DNA from: Tetmemena sp. SeJ-2015 | Lineage: Eukaryota; Ciliophora; Spirotrichea; Sporadotrichida; Oxytrichidae | Length of the DNA: 19,914 bases | Assembly (NCBI GenBank): GCA_027382625.1 | Contig: JAJKFJ010024107.1 | Location: 1-19,914 of the forward strand | Reading direction: 5' to 3' | Shown: in pieces, positions 1 through 10,700 of the stretch | How positions within the stretch are numbered: position 1 is the stretch's first letter | Layout of the letters: every line of letters begins with the position of its first letter | Notes under the pieces: generated by a model | Database searches by the model: none | What the model was told of the DNA's origin: nothing | What the model saw: only the letters and a program-made list of their open reading frames with translations | Translations under genes and position numbers: made by a program

Positions 1-3000
1 CCTTGCCAGGTATGTTGGTGAATCATTCTCATACACAATTAGCTTCTGCACTCCCTTCTGAGGGCCAAGATTCACGTCTATGAAAAGCAAGGGTCTTTTA
101 TTCTACTCAGACGACTCGGATACTACAATATATTATTATTGAAGAACTAACAGAAGTTAACTTACGCTTATCAGTAACCTCCTTGAGAGCGTAATCGAGC
201 TTAGAAGTATCTGAGAGCTTTTCTCTATCTACTCCACCTCGCCTGTTCTTGGACTTGTCTGAGCTGGCTTCCTCCACTGGCATTCTTGACTTGGAATCGA
301 ACTTAGGATTGACTGGTAGTTGCTCTACCTGGTTGAGGAACTGCTCCGGAGAGGACAAGTCTAAGATAACCTTCTTCTTTCCCTTCATCATATTTCCCAT
401 GGCATAAAATTCTCACTCTTAAAATAAATATATTTCATTAAGCATTAACCAGCTAGCTCTTCCCACTAGAGGCCTTACCTAGAGAAACTGGAAAGTTGAC
501 AGTCTAGCGGATGTTATTATCACTTGAGCTTGCACCTTTCACTATACTCTTTGAGAGGGCATCATTTTTCTTCATGAGCAAATCTGATTCTTCCTCTCGA
601 GGAGTCTTAATGTTGTCCCTTTTCTGAGGTATACCAAGCTAATTTTAATTTATCACAAAATGATCATTTTTTATGAATAATTGATAGAGGAGTTTCTGTT
701 AGTTGCGTAACCAGGTTGCAGCCCAAGTCTTCCTCTAACCATCTAGGAACTTCTGTCCAGAGAATGAACCTGATCCTTTGGAGAGAAAGTTGTGTCCTAC
801 TGTTGATTCCCTGAATGTGTGCTTGCCAAATCTAACTTCACTTCTTCAATACATTATATTGTAATGAAGATTATAATATAATGATTTCTATTCTTCAGAT
901 CTTTTCTGAGCCAAGACAACCACTCTAGATTTGTTTTGAAGTTTTTACTACTCTAATGCTAAGTTCTTGATATTTGCGATTTTTTCATTTTCATCATAAG
1001 AATTTTCCCTGGAGCCAGATCTAGGAGTCAGATGAGAGAAGGTCATCCTATTCATTTCATCGTCATTTGAAACTGTCAGCTTATTCTAACCAGCTGCTGT
1101 TTACCTCTACTTCTCCTTATTTTCAAAGCTACTCACTTCAATCACTCCTCCTAAACTTAAAATACACAGTCATCATAGAGCATAAAATATATCGATGTTT
1201 TACATTGTTCCTTTGGAAACGGGATTTCCTCTTTTCCTCAGACTGCTTATTCTTTCTCTCCACAACCAACTCTTCTCTCTATCTAGTAAGCATGGCATAA
1301 ACTATAGCGCATTTCTCTGATTCTTCAAAATTCAGGAACTTAGCTTGGCCTTGACGGTTGAATAACATGCAGCTGCCCATAGGACTAGGTTTGTATTCCC
1401 CTGCTTCCAACAAAGTTGAATCTAAAGTGAATTCCTTCATAGGAAGCTTAACGATTAAAGAGAGAAAAACAATACTTCATAATTTGGATTGCTGAAATAA
1501 GACCTATTGCATTGAAAACACTGCACTTATCAGTTGCTTGGAGTTCTTTGACCCACATCTGTCCAACCAAGAAATCTTAAACTGGGTTTACTTTAGAACC
1601 ATCAAGCAAGTCTATCTATTTTAGCAAGTCCCTGAACTCTTCATACAACAGATAGCATAAATCAATATTGAGAGTGAATTTAATTGATAGTCTCTTTGCG
1701 AATACTGTAACGAATCTAAGTTTAAATGAGTGAGCCTGTCAATCTTCTAGAGAGAATTTCCAATCTCCTTTTTAACTTTCATGGCCTCAATCATATCATT
1801 TGCAGTAAGTACTTACTGCTTTTGCGACTTAGATGCAAAAACTGCTAGCTTTGAACTGTGTACTTGAGCTTCTGGCTGCTTTTGAGTATTCTACTTCGTT
1901 GATTAATTAGCAGGAAGCACAACTCTACGACTAGAGGGCGTCTGTATAGTTTCAATCTCATCTTTGGATGGTGGGGACACTGATTTCTAAGTTGAGCTCA
2001 AAACTACGACGTTCTTAAAGCCATGCTTGCCGATTGATCCTGGTGAAATAGAGGACTCAGATTTTAAGTTAGTCAAATTGATCGAAGAGTCCTGCTAGCC
2101 AACTGGTCTTAACTAGAGATTCTTAAGCTAGGCTTACTTGGCTTGAGGAACCGTCAGCTAAAATTGGTTCTTCGTTCTTTATTGCTCTGGGAAGAATAGG
2201 TGCACTGACTCTGTGCCTAAACTGTCCGGCCCAAGAGACTTGTCTTGAATTTATCTAGATTTCTAGATGAAGGAACTATAATTTTGAATAGGAGACATCT
2301 AAGAGAGAAGATTTCCCTTTGCTTTTGCATTTCTGCTGTTTGATCTATTCTATACAAACTAAGCCAGTTAATTGGAGGAGCGGCGCTCTGGTTACTTCTC
2401 TGGTAGCAACTAGTTTCCACTTGAAGCCAAGATTTGCAAGTTGTTAGATAAACTAGTTGGCTTGAGGTTAGAGCTAGTAGGTTTAAGATTGACTCCCACT
2501 ACTTATGAGGCTGACTTGAAGTTCAGCATCTCACTCATTTATGACAAATCCTCTTCTTTTATTGGCTAAGATACTTGAGATTTTAAGTCCTTCAGAGGTT
2601 TGCTAGTAGGCACTCCAAGTAATCAAAAATAAAGAATGTTAAAATACTAAAATTTATCTAATAATCCTGTAGCCTTAGTTTCCTCTTTATTCCCAGAATT
2701 GGACTTTGTAATATCTAAGCTTGAATCGATATACATAATAATCTTAAGTATTTTGTTATGGAGAGATATCTTTTCTAAGTTTTGTAGGTTGCAAGAACTT
2801 CTTCTTGCTGGCATTTTGGTCTCCCTCATTCTTGATTTAATAATTACACCCTTGAATAAATATTTGTGAGTTAGGGAGTTTAAAGTGCGATCTTTCAGTC
2901 TGTGCCACACTCACATAGCTTGAGACAGTTTGCTTCTCAAGACTGAGGAATGCATTCAGACTAGAGTCGCTTTCTTGTTTGCTGTATCTTCCATTCTTGA

Positions 3001-6000
3001 TGCAAGCAAGCCTATTGTTCTCATTGGTCTAAATCTTAATTATTTCCTGCTCATCATGGCTGTTTTCTGCTTAATTAATCACTATGTTGAATTCGTGTCT
3101 GTTTATCTTATCTGCTGGTTGAGTTTAAGCCTGCTGCTCGCTCTTGTTCAGTTCTTAGTCCAAAGAATGAGTAAAGTATAATTATTATTGATTTAAATGA
3201 TCAGACTCGACTGATAGGTTTCTCATTCCTCTGGGGCCAAACACCCCGCCTACGTTCTTCTGATTCCCCTACGTGTTTTACTTTCTGAGTGATGTATTAG
3301 TGACTTGCACTTACTTTAATTAAATTAAGTGAGAAATATTTCTACTTATTTAAAGATTACTTTTGTATCTGTGCTTTAGAGGTATTAGTTTATCCACAAT
3401 TGGATTATCCACTGTTCTTAGATATGTTGGTAGTCTATTTGGAGAGCGACCCCTGCTTATTAGGGTCTTCTAAGAATGAAGTTGGCTTGTGAAAGTTAAC
3501 TTTATTCATTGACTCAGTTACAACTATGTTCACTGCCTACTTTGGTTGTTATTGCTGTTCCAGCTTTTTATCCTGAAGGGGACTCTGCTTTTGGTTTGGG
3601 ATTGAAACTGGCATCAGAACAACCTTTTACAGCTTTTAAGATGGGGCTTGCTGTTTAGTCGTTTCAATTTTCACAGACTATTCGTAAATAAAAAGAATGA
3701 TTGTATTCTGGCTTGCTCTTTGAGTTTTTCGCAAAATCTATTGAATAAAGAAGGTAAGGTAGAATAATCTGAGACTCTTGCTTCAGATTAACTCAATAAG
3801 GCTTGACTCGCACTTTCACTGTTAAGCTCTTGTTGAGCTAATTCAAATGGATTGAGTGGTTAAGACTTGTCTGCTAACCTTGGTTTTATGCCTTAGACTG
3901 GGACGGGAGGAGGAGTAGTAAGTCCCTTCTTTTGCTAAACTGCACCTCGAGGTCCAAAAATTGAGTTAGCTGCTTTAGTAGTCTTAGAAGTTGTAGTTTA
4001 GGGTTGATTTACCACAGTCATGGTTGTATTGTTAGACTGAGCCAAACTGCTTCCACCTCCTCCAATTATAGGAGTCTTCGTGCCTTGGTTTGTTAAAGTT
4101 CTCTAAGATTTGAAAGGAAAAAAACAAATCATTACAAAGTAAATTTAATATGATGAATTTGAAGGTGGAAGGGTTTGGTGGGTTTGATTAGTTAGTAGAT
4201 TTCTCAACCTGAACAGTTTTAAATTATTCTTTAATCTAATTGATGCTCTTTTCAGAGAGATCAACACCTTCCTAGGAGGCCTAGTGAGGAGCTGGAGATC
4301 CCTTCCCTTCATTCAGATTCTTAAGAATTGAGACTACCTTAGAAGTAATAAAAAATGAGATAAATAATTTTCCTTAATAAAGTTTAAGTCACTTGCACTG
4401 CTTTTTTAGCGTTGGCGTTTTATGGACCAAGAGATAGTTTACCAATCAATAAATATTATAAGGTATTATTATTCTAGCAATCTGTTTGCTATCCTCTTGG
4501 ACAGAAGCAGCAGACTGAATGAATTCTGAGTTGCTGCTAGGTATCTTATAGACTTGATTTCTTTTCTCAGGACTGCTCTTAACTACGTTTAAAGGTTTTG
4601 AGAAATTATTAGAAAGAATTATTGATCAGGAATCAATTTTAATGTAATGAGAGTTGGACTCTTTGAGGAGCACTGCTCTTAGTTTCCAGATCAGCTAGGT
4701 CGTTGGGAGTGATTGACTGTCTCTTCACATCTCCAAATTTCACAACTACAGATGCGTAAGACTAAAGTAAATAATAGCTGACAAGTAATTCTTTGAAAGA
4801 GAGACTGAGAGTCGGTGGCCAGAATTTCTTCTCTCGTTATTTGAGTCTAAGACTGGGAGGAAACCACTAATCAACTTAGAATAGAGAATTTATATTATAC
4901 TAAGGAAGAGTTGGTAGGTGCCTGAGACACAACCTTAGCTCTTGCACCTATGGGAGTCTTTTTAAGAGCATCACTCTATATATTATATTCAAATCATAAT
5001 ATAGAATTGAACAATTAGTCACTGCTTTTGATTTCTTTGAGTTGCTTCGACGCTTGTTCCTTTCTCTCTGTTGCCATTACAGTCTGATGTAATAAATTAA
5101 TTCTGAGGCTTGGCTCCATCCATGAGTGAAGGTGCCTGGCTAGAGCCATTTCTGCTGGAGTTAATCCCAGGCTGTTGAGAACCGTTAGCACTCATCGACA
5201 TCGTTAAGGGAAGTATCACAGATTAAACTCCAATGATTATAAATGATGACAGATTTCAGAGAGGGCACTTGCTATTTAGGATTGCTTTGCGAAATCTTTT
5301 AGTTAGCTGACATCTAATAAATTCGAAATAAAAATATGGGTTTGCTTTTGACTTGAGTGAGGTGGTGGTGATTGACTGAGAAGGATTAGCCTGTTAATTC
5401 TTGATCAGGATAGACTAGGTGCTTGATGTGGAAGCCTCTTCAGAATTCACTACAGCTCTAGTTTCTTTCCTGTTTGAGAAAAGAAGATAAATAATAGTTT
5501 GTCTGAGTAGTGTAGTACTAGGACTGTTATAGCTTTAGAGAACTGGTTTCTGATTGCACTAAGCCTGAGGAAGCTCTACCCTTCTGATTTTAAAGGGCAG
5601 CACATTTTTTCTCGTAAAAAGTTAAACAGATAATTATACTTAGAGCACTCTGTTTTGGAACATTGTTTTCTGGAGATTTCTATAAAGTTACGCTTTTCAC
5701 ATAAACTAAAGACAATAGTTGAATTGAAATATACACGGAATTAAAAAGTTTAAGATGCAAATCCATTGGGCTCATGGCGCATTTAAAAGTACTCCTCCTT
5801 AGGCGAAGACTACAATTATATAACATATGTGATAGTGACTAGTAGGCCGCAGAGTAGCTCTCAAGTTGAGAGGGCTGGAGATTTTCTCTGTTAGAGTGAA
5901 GAGTAATTTGCGATTTATTTTCTTCTTTGATTTTTGTATCTGCAGATTACGCTGGTGCCTTTTCTCTCTATTTAGTAATTTATTCCTTGCCTTTTTAATT

Positions 6001-7557
6001 AGCGACTTACTTTACACATATATATGAATGATGTGTTTATAATTTTATGAGGACTTAAGATTTGTGGTTAGGTGGTTGACTAGCTGAAGTTACCTGGAAT
6101 GTGAGCCTTTTCCTGTTTTCCTCCGGGAGGGGAGGCTATTTATCTGATATTTTCGATTATCGTCCTAATAATTTATTCTATCATAATAAATTTTTCTTAT
6201 ATTCGATTGCTTGAGATCGGACAGGTCTGGAGTTTACTCCTCCACTATGACCTAGTTGAGAGCTCTTGTAGGCGCGTTATTGTTCTAAGTTTACGCAGTT
6301 TGTTGCGGGAACTGGAAGTGTGAGTGCTGATTGTTGGTGTTTTGATGATTGGAGATAGGACTCTGAATCTTAGATTCGGATGAAATAATATTATCATTCT
6401 GCTGCTGCTAACTCTCCACTTATTTCACGTTCTAGAGCATCTGCTGCACGCTCATTAGGGAGGACGTAGAGCTCTTATCCTTTAGCACCCTTCCTTGATG
6501 ATTAGAGGGCCGTGCTTAAAAAATAATAATTAAACCCGCAGTATTCAATTTAATAGGGTGCTGAATGGGACTGCTGAGGTAAGGTAAAATTAAGTATAAA
6601 TTACAGGTCTGAGAAAAGGCAGAACTCTTGTGACTAATTTTGCTGATCTGACTTATTTCAAGAGGATTGGTTTCATTAAATGAAAAATAGATGGATTATT
6701 ATTTATCCATTCCCTGATCCATAGTTGTCTCTGTGGGTATTTTGCTTGGCTCCTCCCTCATAGTTTGACTGCCTCTCATCGTGCTGTGATTGCATCAGAC
6801 TAGAAGAAGCTTGGCTGAGAGTGGCTCCCTGCCTGGAGGGCATAGTCTCGTTGGGGTTCTCAGTTTAGGATCTGATGCGGTTATTTAGCCTAGCCAGCGC
6901 ATTAATCTAATAGTATATATGTGTAAATTGCATTTTTATAGATGTGTAATAATCTTGGAATGTTACTAATTGATTTGAGACTTAAGTAAGTTGGACTTCT
7001 GAGTGCCTTTCATTTTGTAATAAATTTAATAAGGAAATTAATTGAGATTTAGACACTTTCACACACTCCCGGTCATCAATCACTATCTATTCTGTCTGTC
7101 ACCAACTCCCTTCAAATCCTCTATAATATATTCTTCTCAATTAGACATTCTTCAAATTCAAACTTTCCAAAGCTAGATTCAGAGAGAGCATGAAATAGTT
7201 TGAAAATATAAATTAATGCTTGCTGATATCAGACTCCTTATTAGTAATAATTAGTGCTGTTGTTGTTGTTGGTGTTCTTATTATAGCTTAGAATTTAATA
7301 AAGGAGAGAATTAAATTAATAATAAAACAATTAATAAATTATAAAACCGAGGTAGTTGAAGTGTGAGATGTTGGGCTGAAATTAGGATCATTCGATTAAG
7401 CATTCTATTCTTAGATACTTTGATCCTTACAACTCCTTCGTAGGAGGCCTATATAAAGAGTTAATGCGGCCATAAGTTTTTGAATTTGGTTAACTTCTTG
7501 GTTCTGAGTTTGTGAAATAGATATCTCTTCATAAGAACCTGCTATCTTAATAGCCAT
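1..7557 (-). CDS. Gene A: large Q/S/N-rich protein, tandem paralogue of gene B (3' end off window)
   Basis: Not a recognised named gene. Minus-strand coding segments run through the whole interval when TAA/TAG are read as Gln, with many IESs removed. The N-terminus is taken at ATG 7557-7555 (MAIKIAGSYEEISISQ); an open frame from ATG 7622 (MNQAAQYGLVRQ) may be an earlier segment, so the start is uncertain. Most of the protein is low complexity, rich in Gln, Ser, Asn, Thr and Lys, with poly-Gln and poly-Thr patches and no membrane segment seen. Two blocks match gene B. A central block lies at about 1850-1170 (YSQRDY | LLYEEFRDLL, then DFLVGQMW, then GSCMLFNRQGQAKFLNFEES). The C-terminal block lies at about 395-1 (VILDLSSPEQFLNQVEQ, then KRPLLFIDVNLG and LIVYENDSPTYLA). 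The protein continues past base 1. The C-terminal block resembles a segment found in many uncharacterised protist proteins (recalled, not searched). Function unknown; a large scaffold or cytoskeletal protein is only a guess. Confidence 0.8.
123..165 (-). other. Gene A intron (43 nt)
   Basis: On the minus strand the frame ...VTDK runs into GTAAGT and resumes after TATTGTAG in frame as LSESSEQ-NKRPLLFIDV. The 5' site is a perfect GTAAGT and the 3' site is TAG. No flanking direct repeat explains the gap, so it is a spliceosomal intron rather than an IES. Tiny introns of this size are usual in hypotrichs. Confidence 0.8.
406..445 (-). other. IES in gene A, pointer ATGC
   Basis: Copies of gcat (plus strand) lie at 402-405 and 442-445. 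Upstream coding (GKASSGKSQLVNA) hits a TGA inside the AT-rich insert. Removing 40 bp joins it in frame to MGNMMKGKKKVILDL. The pointer is only 4 bp, so the exact ends are less certain than the existence of the insert. Confidence 0.65.
1472..1520 (-). other. IES in gene A, pointer TGTTTT
   Basis: Copies of aaaaca lie at 1466-1471 and 1515-1520. Excision of 49 bp joins ATDKCSVF in frame to LSLIVKLPMKEF, matching the order of the corresponding block in gene B. Confidence 0.7.
1656..1690 (-). other. IES in gene A, pointer CTATC
   Basis: Copies of gatag lie at 1651-1655 and 1686-1690. Excision of 35 bp joins LQYSQRDY to LLYEEFRDLL in frame. The gene B parallel (SAYREVFLTYEDFKRLL) has no gap at this place, so homology supports the junction. 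Confidence 0.8.
7081..7141 (-). other. IES in gene A, pointer ATTGA
   Basis: Copies of tcaat lie at 7076-7080 and 7137-7141. Excision of 61 bp joins FGKFEFEECLI to DDRECVKVSKSQLISLL in frame, giving a continuous acidic and then helical stretch. Both flanking frames are otherwise ended by TGA inside the insert. Confidence 0.75.
7184..7233 (-). other. IES in gene A, pointer TCTGA
   Basis: Copies of tcaga lie at 7179-7183 and 7229-7233. Excision of 50 bp joins ITNKES to ESSFGKFEFEE in frame. Confidence 0.65.
7303..7338 (-). other. Probable IES in gene A, pointer TTTATTAA
   Basis: An 8-bp repeat ttaataaa lies at 7295-7302 and 7331-7338 around an AT-only insert between a Thr/Ser-rich stretch (SHTSTTSV) and a poly-Thr stretch encoded by ACA repeats. 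The 36-bp length keeps frame, so the frame gives no independent test. A nearby ATTATA pair is an alternative that would give a poly-Gln reading instead. Confidence 0.4.
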
Positions 7558-7562
7558 AGAGC

Positions 7563-7759
7563 AAACTATTCTTATAATTTAAGGAGCTATCGAACAAGCC
7601 CATATTGAGCTGCTTAGTTCATATTTTAACAGCCAACATTTTACAACTCTTCATTTATTATTTTAACTCAATTCCCATTTCATTTAAATTTTAACTTTAG
7701 TCTTTAGTTGCAAATTAGATATATTATTATGATAAGTGATTTAATTTTATCGGAGGAGG
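7563..7759. other. Short spacer between gene B stop and gene A start
   Basis: Only about 200 bp separate the gene B TGA (7762-7760) from the gene A ATG at 7557. Part of it (7622-7560) is an open minus-strand frame (MNQAAQYGLVRQLLKLQEQF) that may be an upstream MDS of gene A in a shifted frame; I found no pointer pair to link it. The rest is AT-rich with no recognisable signal. Confidence 0.5.
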
Positions 7760-10700
7760 TCACCACTCATCGTCAGATTCAGCTCTTTTAAAATAATTGT
7801 AAACTTTCAGGGAGAGGGCGAGATTCCACATTTCCCTTAACCATTATTCCTTTCTTCTTCTTAGAATTAATTTAATTAGGTTTATTTATTATTCTTAACG
7901 ACCTTGAGATCCTCTCCATAACTCTTAACCTCCTCCACATATACATCTTTCTAGCAAATTACAATCAATAGATAGACAATTATTTTTATAGATCTTAGAA
8001 CTTGAACCTGTCTGGACTCATCTGCTCTGCCTTGACCCTAAGTGCTTCCTTCATCTTCTTCTTTAGTTTCTTTTCCAAGTTCTTCTCAATCTTCTCATCC
8101 AATTCTACAATACAATAATTAATAAAATGCTCACTAAAGATGATTAAGACTTACTGTGAGTTGTGGCGAACTTCTTAGCCAGGAAACGGGGAGAGTCCTT
8201 CTCGTAGAAGATCAGCTTCTTAGGCGGCTAGCCTGGATTAATCTTAATATCTATGAAAAAGAGCGGTCTGTTCTTGGCCATTATCTCCTCTGAGTAAATT
8301 AACTAATTTTCCAATTAATTATTTTTTAAGAGTCTAGCTTAAGAGAGTTTTAGAAAAGGTCTGTGTTCTTTGAGCCAAGGGAGATTTAGTTCTGGAAGGA
8401 GATAGTCTCAATTTAGTCCTCTTTGGTATTCAAATCGAAATTGGTTGACTGAATTTGGGAGACCTCTTTCAAAAAGCGCATTGGGTCCTTCAATTCCAAA
8501 TGATTCTAAGATTTAGAGAGAGTAGTCTCCTCGAGTCTAGGATATAATCAGAAAATCAAAATAAATAATCGTGATTATACTTTTTAGGATCTATCTAATC
8601 TTCTTCGTCCCCTGAGCTAAGGACGCTCATTTTAGGCTGTGTTACTCTCTTCCCTATCTTCTTGACTGCAGTTGCGAGAGGGTCACTTTTCTTTGTGGAC
8701 TCAATTGACTCTAGTCTCCTCTGTTTGTGCTTATTCAAGCGAGTTTGAACCTCACTCACATCCTTCATACTCAAGTCAATTAATAGTAGTATACTTTAAG
8801 TATAACTCATATACAAATTTTATGGACCACTGCCTAGAAGGTTCTCCTAACCCTCCCTGAACTTGTGCTAGTTGGTTCTTACTTCATATTCAGAATGGAG
8901 TTGTCACTCTGAGGCGAGCCCAACTTCATACTCATGCTCGCTATTTAACTCTAGACGTCTTTATTGGGCGATCCCTTAATATTAACTCGCTATATCAGTG
9001 ACAGGCCAATTTTCTCTGCAAGAGGTAGGTTGCTCACAGAATTAGGTTGAGTTAGTAGCTGCTGATCTTAACCACCCATAGATTTACTTAATGAATGTCT
9101 CTGTGGAGTGCTAGATCCTTGCATTTAATTTATAATGTTCATCAAAAATTGAGTTTAAATTTTTTGAAGAACTCCGAGCATAGTTTACTTTTACTTGCTA
9201 GAGGGAGATTCTGCAAGTGTGAGTTTAGAGCCAAAACTGCCATTGACTTCTGACTGTTGATTCATTAGGGGAGCTGTTTCCTTCAAATTCAACTTGAAGC
9301 TGTCTATCCTCAAATCAGCTTGTCCAGAATTGGCAGCTTATTAAATTTGCCTGCCTAGTGAAAAATTGTCGCTCTCTGCATTGGCCTGTGCTGCACCATT
9401 TTCCTAAAAGTAGGTTCTTTTAGTCTAAACTGCAGACTGAATAAGCTCAAGTTTCTAAATTGCGAGTGCATCATTGAGGTGAGCCACCTCGGAAAATTAA
9501 GGAGAGAGATAGCCCGTCTCAAAATAAGGTGACTGCAGTAAATTATTCTCTCGATTAGGAGTTTCGCTCTACTGATTATTTGTGGTGAGCTCAGTAGATG
9601 AGCGCGGTGGTAAGTCCTCTTAGTAGGGCTTGGCACTTTGATTAGCCAGTCTTTAATTTCCCTACTTGAGGGTTACTGACTTGAAATTCTGAGAGGAGCT
9701 TTACTGATGAGTGCTACCTTACTTAATAGTTTAAAACATTTGTTTAAGATAAGTTTAATTAAAGAAGTTTTAGATTTTTAAAGATCTTTATTAGCAGTAT
9801 TGCTGTTAGTAATTTATTCATTCCTCATATAAGTGGACATCTCTGACTGCGTATCATTCATATAGGAAGAAGATCCCGCTTCTTGGTTATTAAAGAAAAT
9901 AAATGCAATTTGCGACTTGAACATCATTAAAATGAAATTAGAAACTTTGTTTTTTTGAAAATATTGGCATTTAGAAAATGACTTTGAGGTTTTAAATTAT
10001 CAGTGAAGTTATTTCCAAAGTAAAGGCTGTCAAGATTAGAAGTGGGAGATAGCATTTTATTTTGAGAAGGATGAATTGAACTAAGATTTGAAACTGAAAT
10101 CAAACAATGAGAATTTATAATGCGCGATTATAATCATATCCCTCGAGCTCTCTATTTGTAATTTTCCGCTTTAGCTTACACCTTAAGCCTGCAAGCACAT
10201 TTAATTCAATTCAAAAAAAAAAATTTCTGCCTGCATAATTAGCAGAGCTTGCCTTGATTTCTCTTGAAGTCTTACTCAAAATTATAACTACACCATTTTT
10301 TAAATGATCAACTCTGTTCTAAGCGAATATCGTGAATTATTAGGTGCATTCCTTAATGCTTTCCGCATCCTTGAACTTCATAAGACCATCTGATTATCTG
10401 GTAAGCATCAAACTCATCCCTTGCTTTGAGAAATTTGCAACTTCTTTTGTAGCCACAATTATTTCTGAGGACTAAATTCCAGTCACACCACAAAATATAT
10501 GTTTCTTTAAAAAGTTACAAAGCAAGGTTAGGATATTCTCAATGTTGCAGTTTAATTATGCGTTTAGCTGAACGAGCCACATTTGACCAATAAAAAGATC
10601 TATAAGTGGATTGTGCTGCTAATGATCAACAAACATAGTATAACCAATAATAAAAAGTATACTTGTCCTCATTTATAACCAAGCAGTCTTTTGAAGTCTT

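Larger units (their letters stand above)
1170..1850 (-). other. Conserved central block of gene A (shared with gene B)
   Basis: After removal of two IESs this reads continuously on the minus strand: a helical lead-in (LTANDMIEAMKVKKEIGNSL), then LLYEEFRDLLKQIDLLDGSK, VNPVQDFLVGQMWVKEL, LIVKLPMKEFTLDS and GSCMLFNRQGQAKFLNFEES, then a Glu/Lys/Arg-rich helix. The gene B counterpart has LTYEDFKRLL, NPLIDLFIGQMWLVQLN, EIIVATKEV and GMSLMLTRQSDGLMKFKDAE at matching spacing. The YEEF...LL pattern resembles a degenerate EF-hand-type helix pair, but no calcium loop is seen. Confidence 0.75.

Noticed and set aside
1067..1300. Plus-strand standard-code ORF of 77 codons
   Set aside because: It is antisense to the conserved central block of gene A, which reads well on the minus strand with homology to gene B.
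2647..2910. Minus-strand ORF of 87 codons starting MWHRLKDR
   Set aside because: Wrong frame over gene A; the neighbouring frame continues the protein (VSSYVSVAQTERSHF) using TAA/TAG as Gln.
2930..3181. Plus-strand ORF of 83 codons with hydrophobic residues that looks membrane-like
   Set aside because: It is antisense to gene A coding (minus strand LELNKSEQQAQTQPADK...), and the hydrophobicity is the complement of polar Gln/Asn/Lys codons.
8672..8860. Plus-strand ORF of 62 codons
   Set aside because: Antisense to the gene B segment MKDVSEVQTRLNKHKQRRLE.
9355..9636. Minus-strand standard-code ORF of 93 codons
   Set aside because: It lies in the shifted frame of a 570-bp gene B MDS whose true frame (Q/S/N-rich, Gln via TAA/TAG) extends far beyond both ends.
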